Origin: a virus
DNA length: 26,155 nucleotides
Direction: 5' to 3' (one strand)
IMG/VR virus record: IMGVR_UViG_3300030101_000513
Coordinates: 1 to 26,155 of that record
Part shown: positions 14,960 through 22,829 of the stretch, piece after piece
Numbering within the stretch: the stretch's first letter is position 1
Layout: every line of letters starts with the position of its first letter
Made by a program: the position numbers and the translations under genes
The notes under the pieces: generated by a model
Seen by the model: the letters and a program-made list of their open reading frames with translations, nothing else
Database searches by the model: none
What the model was told of the DNA's origin: nothing

Positions 14960-17002
14960 TCACGCCACGTCTTTCGTGTCAAGCCAGTTTGGTCCTATTT
15001 TTGCCTCAAGCAACAGGGGAACATTGAAATCAATGCCCCACCTGCTGTTTATCATACCCGTTATCTCCCTATTAGTTTTGCTGATAACTTCTATAACAGC
15101 CCTTTCTTCATCGGGATGAACGTCTATGACTATTGAGTCATGCACAGTGTTTACCACACATGAGTTCATGTATGCAAGTTCTTTTTCAATATAGAGCAGT
15201 ACGATAGGAACTATATCAGCAGTGGCAAAAGACTGCACTGGATAGTTCTTGATCTGCGTAAAGTGTGACACACGGCCACTTGACTTACGCACCACATCAG
15301 GGAAACAGAACTGACGCCCTGATGGTGTGACAATTTTACCCGTCTCTAAAGCCTCTTTAGCCAGTCTGGAATGCCAATGTGCGATGCCTTTATATTTTTT
15401 CGTGAAGTGTTCATAGTACTTTGCTTCCGCAGGCGTTCTCCCAAAGCCTGTTGCGCCATAAAGCGGTGCAAACGTGTGAGCCTTTGCAGTCTGGCGATCC
15501 GTAGGTTGACCAGCATCGGTAATAACTTTAGCGGTATATGAGTGTACATCAAACCCAGTAGATACTTCTTCAATTGCAACTCCATCTTGTGATAAGTATG
15601 CGGCTGTGCGAAACTCTAGTTGTGCAAAGTCAGCTTCCATAATCTTGCCGCTTTTCCAACGTGATACAAACACCTTCTTTACAGGAAATGTCTGACCACG
15701 TGGCATGTTCTGCATGTTTGGATCAACACTAGACAGACGCCCAGTAGAGGCTCTGTGCTGCAGCAGGCGAACATGCAGTTTACCGTCCTGCTTTGTGTGT
15801 ATGCGAATGCCTTCTACAAATGCTGACAGATAAGTCTCGACAGCACTAAGACGACGAACCTTTTCCAAAAAGGCTGAAGCATTTGCCATGCCTTTTGCAC
15901 GTGCAGCATTCTCTAGTATCTCAAGATTACCTTTGCTAGTGGTAAAGCCATTTGCAGATGCCCACTTTGGTGAGGGTGGCTTAAACTTAAACCCAGCGTA
16001 TTCATCTGTAGGTTTAAAGATATAACCTCTTGCATTACACGTGCCACACTTTGTAGGACGCGCAAACGGTTGTCCGTTCTTCTTTATCTTACGTATGCTA
16101 CCAGAGCCATTACAATCAGGACACCGCATGGCTACAGTTTTGTGTAGCTTTTCTGTTCCAGCATTTATAAGACTACGAAAGTCAGCATCATCCATGTATG
16201 GGTCAATCTGTGTTGTCCAGTTCTGTTTGTCAAGAACACGGCGACCATAGATGACCCATGATAGTTGTTCAGGACTGTTAAGATTTATTGGTGTGTCTCC
16301 CATGACCTGCTTAACGTGATTTCTTAGATCGTCAATAAGTTCTTTCCTTTCGTCCTCGTACTCCTGACGAACGACCTCAAGCGCATCTAAATCAACACTA
16401 AATCCACGTTGATAGATGCGGGACAGACAAACAGCAACCTGATTAGTTAGGTCAACGCTACTCATTAAACTTGCATACTCTTCTGTCATAAGCTTGCGCA
16501 TGAGCGTATCAGATAACTGCTGTGTAGCCTCAAGGTCCGCTATCAGATACTCTGTCAATTCGTTGTAAGGTATGGTGCGTGTTGTGTATCCCATCTTGAA
16601 ATATTCTTTTAGTGTATCCTGTTTTTTAGTGTCGAGATCATACCTCTCCGCACAGGCTTCAAGGGACAGAGGTTCTTTTATTCCACGTTGAACAATGTAA
16701 GCAGCCAACATGGTATCAAAGACAGGGCCATCATATTTGAACCCACACTCCCACAGCCACAACAGATCGTGGGCTGCGTTGTGCATGATAAGCACAGTTG
16801 CCTCATCAAGAAACCACTGCACATGCTTGTGATAGTCAGCATTGCTATCAATCTCTGCATGATCAAATGGAAACGTCTGGCACACACCCTGATCTGTCAG
16901 GACACCCACCATAGTCAAACTATTGTTTGGCTCAAATGGGTCCATGTGTTTTTTACGATTACGCACCGTTATCGTATTCTCTACATCAAGTGTTACCTTC
17001 AT
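14960..17002 (-). CDS. polA: Family A DNA polymerase with inserted DnaJ-type zinc finger
   Basis: Replicative polymerase of 680 aa. The proofreading domain keeps D6/E8 (LDVENT), HNAAHDLLW (74-82) and Y152/D156 (YLIAD). A DnaJ-like zinc finger follows: C294/C297 (CPDCNGSG) and C319/C322 (CGTCNARG), with a 21-residue loop. The polymerase core has motif A ADFAQLEFR (D457), motif B RQTAKAHTFAPLYG (K507, F511, Y515) and motif C VHDSIVID (H621, D622). F511 matches E. coli Phe762; motif C has Ser where most family A enzymes have Glu (HDE). The DnaJ-type insertion is the known hallmark of HMO-2011-type phages. The start overlaps the helicase stop (ATGA), with GAGG eight bases upstream. It works with the primase and helicase encoded just upstream. 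Confidence 0.96.
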   Translation of the reverse strand: MKVTLDVENTITVRNRKKHMDPFEPNNSLTMVGVLTDQGVCQTFPFDHAEIDSNADYHKHVQWFLDEATVLIMHNAAHDLLWLWECGFKYDGPVFDTMLAAYIVQRGIKEPLSLEACAERYDLDTKKQDTLKEYFKMGYTTRTIPYNELTEYLIADLEATQQLSDTLMRKLMTEEYASLMSSVDLTNQVAVCLSRIYQRGFSVDLDALEVVRQEYEDERKELIDDLRNHVKQVMGDTPINLNSPEQLSWVIYGRRVLDKQNWTTQIDPYMDDADFRSLINAGTEKLHKTVAMRCPDCNGSGSIRKIKKNGQPFARPTKCGTCNARGYIFKPTDEYAGFKFKPPSPKWASANGFTTSKGNLEILENAARAKGMANASAFLEKVRRLSAVETYLSAFVEGIRIHTKQDGKLHVRLLQHRASTGRLSSVDPNMQNMPRGQTFPVKKVFVSRWKSGKIMEADFAQLEFRTAAYLSQDGVAIEEVSTGFDVHSYTAKVITDAGQPTDRQTAKAHTFAPLYGATGFGRTPAEAKYYEHFTKKYKGIAHWHSRLAKEALETGKIVTPSGRQFCFPDVVRKSSGRVSHFTQIKNYPVQSFATADIVPIVLLYIEKELAYMNSCVVNTVHDSIVIDVHPDEERAVIEVISKTNREITGMINSRWGIDFNVPLLLEAKIGPNWLDTKDVA

Positions 17003-18222
17003 ACTGTATACCTCGCTGTCTGATTATCTAATTCACAATGCACTACTGTGTGTACACCTGTCAACTTATTCTTGACAATGTTTAGGTGACGTTGACAGTC
17101 CTCTTCGTCTTGTCCTTCGATAACGGGGTTCTTAGCTATCAGTATCATCAAGTCAGCCTCTGCTGCTTTACCTGTCCTAGAACCTTCCATCATGCTCTGG
17201 TTCAAAAGAACCTTACCCTCTGCCTCTGCTGAAAGCTGAGACATATAAAACATTGCACAACTGTGTTGCTTGGCAATCATACGAGCGTGGATAGCATTTG
17301 CTTTCAGTGCTTCATCCTGCCTAGCAAACCCACCGGACTTAGCAAACTTGTCTCCCATGTCAAGCAAAACAATGTCAGGCTTATATGTTTTACATACACT
17401 CTCAACCCAATCCATGTTGCGACCTGTTGCATCTTTGATCTTGATACGATCCTTAACAGGTGCGTACAGGTCACGTGCCTTCACAGGGTTCTCTTTTATC
17501 TGCCGCATTGTCATGCCTGTCGCTGATGTCAGATATCTTGCACCTACACGGTGATATCCTTCTTCATTGCACAGGATGATACAGTTAGCACCCTGATGAG
17601 CAAACCCACCGGGACTGGCAATCAAACTGGCGTGGAACGATGTCTTACCTGTGTTTGGCCGTGCGCCAATCTCAATCAAGTGTCCGTCGTTAACACCCTC
17701 TACCTTACGTGCCAGCGTTGGTATGTTAAACGTCCAACGTGCTTCGAGGTCATTGCGATCAAGCAACGTCTCAAGTTCAATGTCTTCCCACTCTACATTC
17801 ATGTTGGGAATAAAGTCATCACCGTAATGCTCCATCATCAGGCGTAGCTTCTCAAGCGACTGCCTATCGCCATTGTGCATGTCCACACCAATGTTAGCAA
17901 TCTGCTTGGCTACATGCTTACGGAACAGGTTAGACAGCACCTCACGTGCAATGTCTTTGCCCATAGGCTGCTCTTTTTTGATAGCTAGGAACAGGCTCTC
18001 AAACACCTGCTTCTGCGCCGTACTGAGGTTAGGGTTGTCCAAGAAGAACAACGCCTGCACTTCCTCTGTCGTAACAGACCTGTTGTACCGATCCATAGCA
18101 GAGGCAATGCACTTCTTGATCTTGCGAGTGTCGCCACTGAATATTTCATCAGGACAAGAGGCTCCACTGTGTTCGTCGTGGAACTTCTTGTCCATTAGGT
18201 TTTTAATAATTGATAATTCCAT
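16999..18222 (-). CDS. DnaB-type replicative DNA helicase
   Basis: The 407-residue protein has a helical N-terminal part of about 160 residues and a RecA-fold motor: Walker A GARPNTGKTS (G186 to S195, K193), a catalytic Glu pair at 220-221 (LCNEEG), Walker B DIVLLDMGD (D288) and the SQL motif (328-330) typical of DnaB/T7 gp4 helicases. It should unwind DNA at the fork as a ring, using NTP hydrolysis. Unlike T7 gp4, the primase is a separate gene, overlapping here by 20 bases. GGAG lies seven bases before the ATG, inside the primase coding end. The stop overlaps the polymerase start. Confidence 0.93.
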   Translation of the reverse strand: MELSIIKNLMDKKFHDEHSGASCPDEIFSGDTRKIKKCIASAMDRYNRSVTTEEVQALFFLDNPNLSTAQKQVFESLFLAIKKEQPMGKDIAREVLSNLFRKHVAKQIANIGVDMHNGDRQSLEKLRLMMEHYGDDFIPNMNVEWEDIELETLLDRNDLEARWTFNIPTLARKVEGVNDGHLIEIGARPNTGKTSFHASLIASPGGFAHQGANCIILCNEEGYHRVGARYLTSATGMTMRQIKENPVKARDLYAPVKDRIKIKDATGRNMDWVESVCKTYKPDIVLLDMGDKFAKSGGFARQDEALKANAIHARMIAKQHSCAMFYMSQLSAEAEGKVLLNQSMMEGSRTGKAAEADLMILIAKNPVIEGQDEEDCQRHLNIVKNKLTGVHTVVHCELDNQTARYTV

Positions 18223-18985
18223 TTAGCTTCTCCATATCTGTCGGGTTACGATATTTCAAGTCATCTTCAAGGTTAAGGATACGAACATCGTCAACGTATC
18301 CCCTTAGTTCTGTTGCCATGTCAAACGACTTGGCAAATGCGTCAGGGTCTAGTGCTATTACTGCTGTCGAGAACTGCATGAGATATACACGATGAGAAGA
18401 CAACAAGCTAGTTCCCATCAGTGCGACCCCGACCACATTACCTAGTGAACCAACAACACTAGCACTCACGCAGTCCTCGACAACCACTGCGACATTACCA
18501 GAACCAAATGAGTATGGCAAGTCACTTTTTCCATATCTTTTCCATTTAGGTATTTCATTCTTCAATGACCTACCCACCGCATCAACAATCTCATTTCCGT
18601 CCTTCACAGGAAACACAACACGGTCTTCCTTTACATCGTAATACAAATCAAGTTCACACGGGTTCAAGTCATATTGTGCTTCTGCCCAGTCTAGATTACC
18701 GTGTCCCTTAATTACATATTCAGGCATGATAAATTCATCACAACTGGATATCTCATCGGAATTACTCATTACACGAACAACGTCATCCACAGACATGTCC
18801 ACTTTGTTTGTGCCTTTCACAGTACAGGAAGCCTTGTAACAATTCCACAATATCCTGCCCATTTCATTGGACACTGTAAATGTATTCTTACCATCACACA
18901 TAGGACAGTTTGTTCTGTATGTTTCTCCACTAGATAGATTAACACTATCTAATAATTCACTTACAGTGTTATATACATTAACCAT
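18203..18985 (-). CDS. DNA primase (zinc-binding and Toprim domains)
   Basis: The frame extends 24 bases further, but ATG 18985 has AGGAG six bases upstream, giving 260 residues. A zinc-binding domain shows C27/C30 (CPMC) and C49/C54 (CYKASC). A Toprim core follows, with the catalytic Glu E170 in VVVEDCVSA and the metal-binding D213/D215 in IALDPDA. This is the T7 gp4 primase layout as a stand-alone protein: it makes RNA primers for lagging-strand synthesis. The start overlaps the end of the recombinase gene by eight bases, and the end overlaps the helicase gene. Confidence 0.92.
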   Translation of the reverse strand: MVNVYNTVSELLDSVNLSSGETYRTNCPMCDGKNTFTVSNEMGRILWNCYKASCTVKGTNKVDMSVDDVVRVMSNSDEISSCDEFIMPEYVIKGHGNLDWAEAQYDLNPCELDLYYDVKEDRVVFPVKDGNEIVDAVGRSLKNEIPKWKRYGKSDLPYSFGSGNVAVVVEDCVSASVVGSLGNVVGVALMGTSLLSSHRVYLMQFSTAVIALDPDAFAKSFDMATELRGYVDDVRILNLEDDLKYRNPTDMEKLNGIINY

Positions 18986-19916
18986 GTATATCTCCTTTCT
19001 TTGCGGCACTTGCTATGCTTTTACCATGCTTATTTCGTTCCGTCAACGCATGATTTGCACTCAGGTACGTATTTTTTAGATACGGCTTCACTGAACTTGG
19101 GTTACTATGTCCCGTAACCGACATTATCTGTGCTATACCTACCCCTGCCTCTACCATCTCAGTTGTGCCAGTTCGACGCAGGTCAGATAGTCGCAGTTCT
19201 TTTGGTAGACCAGCTTGATCCATCAGCTTACGTGCGTGAAGCGGTAGTTTGTGTAGCGTGTATGGCTGATACACACCACGATAAGGGAATGGACGTGGAG
19301 CCACATACTTTTGAAAGCCAAAGTCCTCGCGTTGTTCTTTCAGCATCTCAAAGAGATCATCATCAATGGGCAGGTGTACTTCTGCCTTACGCTTTGATTG
19401 CTCAATTTGCACAGACTGATTATCAAAATGTATATTGTCCCACTCAAGAAGACGCATGTCACCTAATCGCTGACACCACGCATAGGCCATGTGTGCAATC
19501 AAACCTATGTTACGGGTGCTAAAATCGCTGTAGGCAGCGTCTAGCAACTTCCGTATATCCTCCCTACTCCACACAGTCTTGCGCCTCTCTGTGGCTCTCC
19601 TGCGGATATTTGAGAATGGGTTCTTGTCACATAACTCCATACGCAGGCCGTGATTAAATACCATACGTGCCGCAGAGATGACATGATTCGCCATAGAAAT
19701 GCCTTTATCACACCACTGGTTGTATGCCTGCTTTGCGACACGTGTTGGTAGCTGCTTGTAGTCTGCTATAGATAGTAGTTCACCATCTACTTTAGTGTCG
19801 AGCATCACACCAAGAAAGTATTGATACTGTTTCTTAGTTTCATCTCGCAAGTTCTTGAAATCATATGAAGAATAGTAATCTTCAACCAGATTGTTAAGTT
19901 TACTTTTCACCCGCAT
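18978..19916 (-). CDS. Tyrosine recombinase (integrase family)
   Basis: The 312-residue protein has a SAM-like N-terminal DNA-binding domain (about residues 1-105) and a catalytic domain with R150 (AWCQRLGDMR), Lys 175/177 (SKRK), S244-xx-R247 (SDLRRTGTTE), H270 (VTGHSNPSSV) and the likely nucleophile Y279 (KPYLKN; Y284 is the alternative). The first position of the HxxR box is Ser instead of His, which occurs in related phage enzymes. It may integrate, excise or resolve phage DNA. No excisionase, repressor or attachment site was found, and the gene lies inside the replication operon, so a resolvase-like role is possible. ATG 19916 has GGAG directly touching it; GTG 19910, six bases after GGAG, may be the true start. 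Confidence 0.9.
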   Translation of the reverse strand: MRVKSKLNNLVEDYYSSYDFKNLRDETKKQYQYFLGVMLDTKVDGELLSIADYKQLPTRVAKQAYNQWCDKGISMANHVISAARMVFNHGLRMELCDKNPFSNIRRRATERRKTVWSREDIRKLLDAAYSDFSTRNIGLIAHMAYAWCQRLGDMRLLEWDNIHFDNQSVQIEQSKRKAEVHLPIDDDLFEMLKEQREDFGFQKYVAPRPFPYRGVYQPYTLHKLPLHARKLMDQAGLPKELRLSDLRRTGTTEMVEAGVGIAQIMSVTGHSNPSSVKPYLKNTYLSANHALTERNKHGKSIASAAKKGDIHG

Positions 19917-20343
19917 CTCCCTCTAAATATGTGATAGCACGGCGTAGTGTGGCTACATTGTCCTTTGCCATACCCAGCATACGATTGCATTGATGACACA
20001 ACCATCCCCGAAACATGCCGGTATCGTGATTGTGATCTAAGCACCATGAGTTGTGGCTTTTGTGATCTGTGCCTTTGATACCGTCTTTGTCACGCAGACA
20101 AACAGGGCAGACATGATTGTCAGGCGGAGGAGCAGTGACCTTTTTTAGCTTGGCCGTCTGCATCCTTGCCTTTTTACGACAATCTGTACACTCTGGTCTA
20201 CGCCTCACATCCCCATTGGCGTGATACGCATCAATGTCAAAGAACTCAATAGGCAGAGTTGTTTCACACTTTATGCAGGTGCGTATCTCACCAGAGGCAG
20301 TGAAAAGAGGCTCTTCACCGCTGAACAGATCGAACTGGTTCAT
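19900..20343 (-). CDS. Endonuclease VII-like HNH (beta-beta-alpha metal) nuclease
   Basis: A GTG lies further upstream, but ATG 20343 overlaps the previous stop (ATGA), giving 147 residues. The C-terminal part is the recombination endonuclease VII core: C79/C82 (CPVC), LDHNHDTG (D103-H104 catalytic, residues 102-109), then C116/C119 (CHQC) completing the structural zinc site. An extra N-terminal zinc ribbon is formed by C23/C26 and C52/C55. T4 endonuclease VII resolves Holliday junctions and trims branches during packaging; short phage members of this family may also act as homing or nicking enzymes. The end overlaps the recombinase gene by 17 bases. Confidence 0.88.
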   Translation of the reverse strand: MNQFDLFSGEEPLFTASGEIRTCIKCETTLPIEFFDIDAYHANGDVRRRPECTDCRKKARMQTAKLKKVTAPPPDNHVCPVCLRDKDGIKGTDHKSHNSWCLDHNHDTGMFRGWLCHQCNRMLGMAKDNVATLRRAITYLEGDAGEK

Positions 20344-21185
20344 GCCGCCAGAGACAGGAACTTGTCGTTGCTGATCCACTTGGCTACTTCCTGCTCACGT
20401 GACCACATGGATGTGGCGGCAGTATCGTTGCCTGTGTTTCTAAGAGAGAAGCCGTTACGCTCATCTGCATAGCTGGCGTAGTTGGTGAAGGCAGAGTACA
20501 ACGCCCACATGTTACGGCCACGATTAGAAACCTCTTGGTTGTACAAGCTAAACATCTTCTCAGACTTGCGATCTGATTTGATGATGCTTTCCAAGAGAGC
20601 CTTAACATCAACCGTGTGCAGCTTAGTCTCTGCCCATGCCTGATACATGTCAGCCGTATTGTGGAAGTCAGACACCGTGTGTTGCAGTTCGTTAATGAAA
20701 GTCTCCAGATCAAAGCCACTGGTGTTTTTACGCCTGATTTTGTCGTAGTCACCAGTGATCATGCCGTTGGTGCAGAAGAAGTCGATGGCACCGTAGTAGA
20801 CCTGATTGGAGCAACTGCCGTCGATGCCGTGCAGGGCAATCAGACGAGGGGCAATGGTAGTCGTGTGCTTGTCTGTCTCAATCTTGCGCAAGACGTTAGG
20901 CATACGCATGTCCATCTTTACCCACGCATTGTTACGCGCCGTGTCGTAGCTGATGTTCATGCTGTTACAAAAAGTCTCACCAAGATTATCAGAGACAGCA
21001 TTGTGTACACGAGTAAAGAAGTCACCGTGGCTGGCACATTTGAAGGTGCGGCCAACGATGCCGATATACTCACCCGTGTTACCGTTGATGACATACTTAG
21101 ACTTGTCATACTTGGTTTGCTCAAACTCCACAGGGAAGTTGATGTGGTCAGGCATGAGTTCGTTTGCAGTAAAATCAAGAGGCAT
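20340..21185 (-). CDS. DUF932-like phage protein
   Basis: The 281-residue protein resembles the phage/plasmid DUF932 family: YVINGNTGEYIGIVGRTF near the N terminus, IDFFCTNGMITGDYD in the middle, and a C-terminal WALYSAFTNYAS helix. Family members occur widely in phages and plasmids, often near DNA-processing genes. Their biochemical role is unsettled. AGGAG lies seven bases before the ATG, and the end overlaps the endonuclease VII-like gene (ATGA). The assignment is by pattern, without alignment. Confidence 0.65.
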   Translation of the reverse strand: MPLDFTANELMPDHINFPVEFEQTKYDKSKYVINGNTGEYIGIVGRTFKCASHGDFFTRVHNAVSDNLGETFCNSMNISYDTARNNAWVKMDMRMPNVLRKIETDKHTTTIAPRLIALHGIDGSCSNQVYYGAIDFFCTNGMITGDYDKIRRKNTSGFDLETFINELQHTVSDFHNTADMYQAWAETKLHTVDVKALLESIIKSDRKSEKMFSLYNQEVSNRGRNMWALYSAFTNYASYADERNGFSLRNTGNDTAATSMWSREQEVAKWISNDKFLSLAA

Positions 21186-21235
21186 GATGTTTCTCCTTTC
21201 GTAAAGTTAACTGATAGTTTGTTGTACCACAGGCG

Positions 21236-21295
21236 TCACAAAAGCGCAACAGCAAATAGTACAAAAAAGACTGCTAGTCCAAATAGTACATCCAT
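21236..21295 (-). CDS. 19-residue hydrophobic peptide, read by hand
   Basis: ATG at 21295 lies six bases after GGAG, which itself encodes the end of the cell-wall hydrolase gene. The product is MDVLFGLAVFFVLFAVALL followed by TGA. It is a single uninterrupted membrane-spanning helix with almost no polar residues. It fills most of the only gap between the hydrolase and the DUF932-like gene. Such a short frame could be chance, but the strong ribosome site, exact helix length and location after a lysis-type gene support it as a real membrane peptide. Confidence 0.5.
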   Translation of the reverse strand: MDVLFGLAVFFVLFAVALL

Positions 21296-21298
21296 ATA

Positions 21299-21718
21299 TT
21301 ACTCCCATCTGTAGAAAATATGTTCGCCAATCTGGACGATTGGCCTCTTAGTCTCTGCCCACTCAGGCAGAACATAGACAGCGTGGTAATGTGTAGCACC
21401 TTCCACGAAGTCATCTAGATTGCCAGTGTGTACGCCCTGCGCAATCACAAGGGCTTGCTCCCACGCTGTCTGATCAGGTGTAGCATCAGACTTGCCGTCA
21501 CAGTACCAGCTAAACTGACAGCGGTGACGCACAGGAAAGTCGGGCTTCCAAGAGTATGTCGGGCCTTGCATGACCACCTCACATACATCATCAGGATACC
21601 TGTCATCATACACACGGTTCATCACCACTTGGGCCACCGCAACCTGCCCAATGAAGGGCTGGTCACGGGCCTCGTGATACACGTTGAGTGCAAGGCATAC
21701 GAGTGCTTCTGCAAACAT
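21299..21718 (-). CDS. SleB-like cell-wall hydrolase (candidate endolysin)
   Basis: The 139-residue protein matches the Hydrolase_2 / SleB catalytic domain: LALNVYHEARDQPFIGQVAV with catalytic E16, VVMNRVYDDRYP, CQFSWYCDG, GATHYHAVYVLPEW and GEHIFYRW at the end. Members cut peptidoglycan glycan strands. It has no signal peptide beyond the domain's own first helix, so export would need a holin. Start 21718 overlaps the preceding stop (TAATG), with AGGAGG about ten bases upstream; the longer frame has no such support. It could be the phage endolysin, although it lies in the early-type block rather than beside the virion genes. Confidence 0.88.
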   Translation of the reverse strand: MFAEALVCLALNVYHEARDQPFIGQVAVAQVVMNRVYDDRYPDDVCEVVMQGPTYSWKPDFPVRHRCQFSWYCDGKSDATPDQTAWEQALVIAQGVHTGNLDDFVEGATHYHAVYVLPEWAETKRPIVQIGEHIFYRWE

Positions 21719-21948
21719 TAGTCGTCGTCCTCCTCTGCCAGCACCCAATCTGCATATTGCATACGATGGCCGTCCTCGTCCTCTTTGGGTACGAACTTCA
21801 AGATGCGGTGCAGGTCACAGTATAGGCTCTCCAACTTGCCCACATCGGACATCCAGATATCCTGACAATCCCAGATAGTCTGCAGGATAGTCTTCAGGTC
21901 GTTGTGTGCTTTCAATAAAGCTAGTCTGTCGTCATGCGTAATGTTCAT
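21718..21948 (-). CDS. Small acidic hypothetical protein (76 aa)
   Basis: Of several in-frame starts, ATG 21948 is chosen because AGGAG lies seven bases upstream; ATG 21954 is too close to that site. The product begins MNITHDDRLALLKAHNDL, is helical, and ends in the acidic tail EEDDD. No family recognised. Its stop overlaps the start of the cell-wall hydrolase, so the two are likely translated together. Confidence 0.75.
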   Translation of the reverse strand: MNITHDDRLALLKAHNDLKTILQTIWDCQDIWMSDVGKLESLYCDLHRILKFVPKEDEDGHRMQYADWVLAEEDDD

Positions 21949-21950
21949 TG

Positions 21951-22505
21951 TCATTCTCCTTTCATCCAGTAAGGCATCTCTCTGCCGCCCTTGTCCCATC
22001 GGGCAAACGCAGCCTTGTCTATCTTGTAGAAGGCACGGTATGCCTCAATAGGCCAAGCCTCGTCCGTCTTGCAGTCATCGTGTCCGCTGAAGCACTGCGG
22101 GTGTGAAGTCAACCCTGTGTATGGGCTAAGTGGGTCTTTCTGTGGAAACACAGGCTCACGAGTGGTAGGTATGAGAGGTGCAATGAAACGCAAACTCTTC
22201 AACGCTTTCCTGTGCTTACCTGCACCATGTTCTCTGCCATAGCGAAATGTATATTCTTTCAGCATTGCATCGTACAATGCAAAGGCAAAGGCAAAGTTAC
22301 CTGATGACTTCATTACCCACAGTGTGCAAGGATGTTTTTTATGCACGGGTTTGTACAAGTCATATTTCTCTGCCCATCTAGGCTCAAGTTCCCATACTGC
22401 CGTACACATCATTTGTGCTTCCTCCAGTGGCATTTTGACAATGTGCTGGTCACACAAAGACTTGGCAATGTCTTCTGGGTGGTGTTCAATCAGAAACCTG
22501 TTCAT
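21951..22505 (-). CDS. Conserved phage protein with CDQHIVKM ... HPCTLWV motifs (184 aa)
   Basis: ATG 22505 is preferred over the longer frame because GGAGG lies eight bases upstream and the previous stop overlaps it (ATGA). Conserved-looking blocks are CDQHIVKMPLEEAQMMCTA near residue 18, YKPVHKKHPCTLWV near 50, YTFRYGREH near 85, and a C-terminal AYRAFYKIDK ... PYWMKG. I recall similar proteins in many phages and some bacteria, with the same His/Lys/Glu block and a terminal Trp. I cannot attach a function. The conserved His, Glu and Cys would fit an enzyme. Confidence 0.75.
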   Translation of the reverse strand: MNRFLIEHHPEDIAKSLCDQHIVKMPLEEAQMMCTAVWELEPRWAEKYDLYKPVHKKHPCTLWVMKSSGNFAFAFALYDAMLKEYTFRYGREHGAGKHRKALKSLRFIAPLIPTTREPVFPQKDPLSPYTGLTSHPQCFSGHDDCKTDEAWPIEAYRAFYKIDKAAFARWDKGGREMPYWMKGE

Positions 22506-22645
22506 CCCATAATCCTCCCTGCAATTCCAATGGCGACATGATACAGCATCCAGCCTATGCTGGCCCATATACATGCAAACAGAAACATCTCAATGCCGTC
22601 ATGCGTGAGGTAGTAGTCCCTCACCCTGTGCCACAGTTTATTCAT
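22502..22645 (-). CDS. Small single-span membrane protein (47 aa)
   Basis: The longer frame starts upstream, but ATG 22645 has GGAG seven bases before it. The product begins MNKLWHRVRDYYLTHDG and has one hydrophobic helix (about residues 18-44, MFLFACIWASIGWMLYHVAIGIAG). A basic N terminus suggests an N-in orientation. Its stop overlaps the next start (ATGA). No family recognised; small membrane proteins of this kind are common in early phage regions. Confidence 0.7.
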   Translation of the reverse strand: MNKLWHRVRDYYLTHDGIEMFLFACIWASIGWMLYHVAIGIAGRIMG

Positions 22646-22829
22646 TCTCACTCTCCAATAAAGGACCAACATCATTCCAAACAGCAACTGTTTTTAATTC
22701 ACACAGCCTGCGGGATAATATGTCGTTTACTTCTTCCCATGCCTGCTCTTCGGAATCGGCGTACACATCAATCGTTAGCTTACCACCAAACGAAACTAAA
22801 GTAACTTCGATAAAAAATCGCTTACTCAT
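22638..22829 (-). CDS. Small hypothetical protein (63 aa)
   Basis: ATG 22829 is chosen over the longer frame because GGAGG lies five bases upstream. The product begins MSKRFFIEVTLVSFGG and shows strand-helix-strand character (KLTIDVYADSEEQAWEEV). It overlaps the previous gene end by eight bases and the next gene by eight. It resembles small single-domain phage proteins with a beta hairpin and helix, but no named family. Confidence 0.7.
   Translation of the reverse strand: MSKRFFIEVTLVSFGGKLTIDVYADSEEQAWEEVNDILSRRLCELKTVAVWNDVGPLLESENE

Noticed and set aside
17070-17100. TTGACA-like boxes inside the helicase gene on the plus strand
   Set aside because: They lie within coding sequence on the opposite strand, with no -10 box and no downstream plus-strand gene.
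20616-21314. Plus-strand frame of 232 codons opposite the DUF932-like and hydrolase genes
   Set aside because: It is long but crosses two well-supported minus-strand genes and has no ribosome site. Its Val/His-rich composition reflects the complementary codons.
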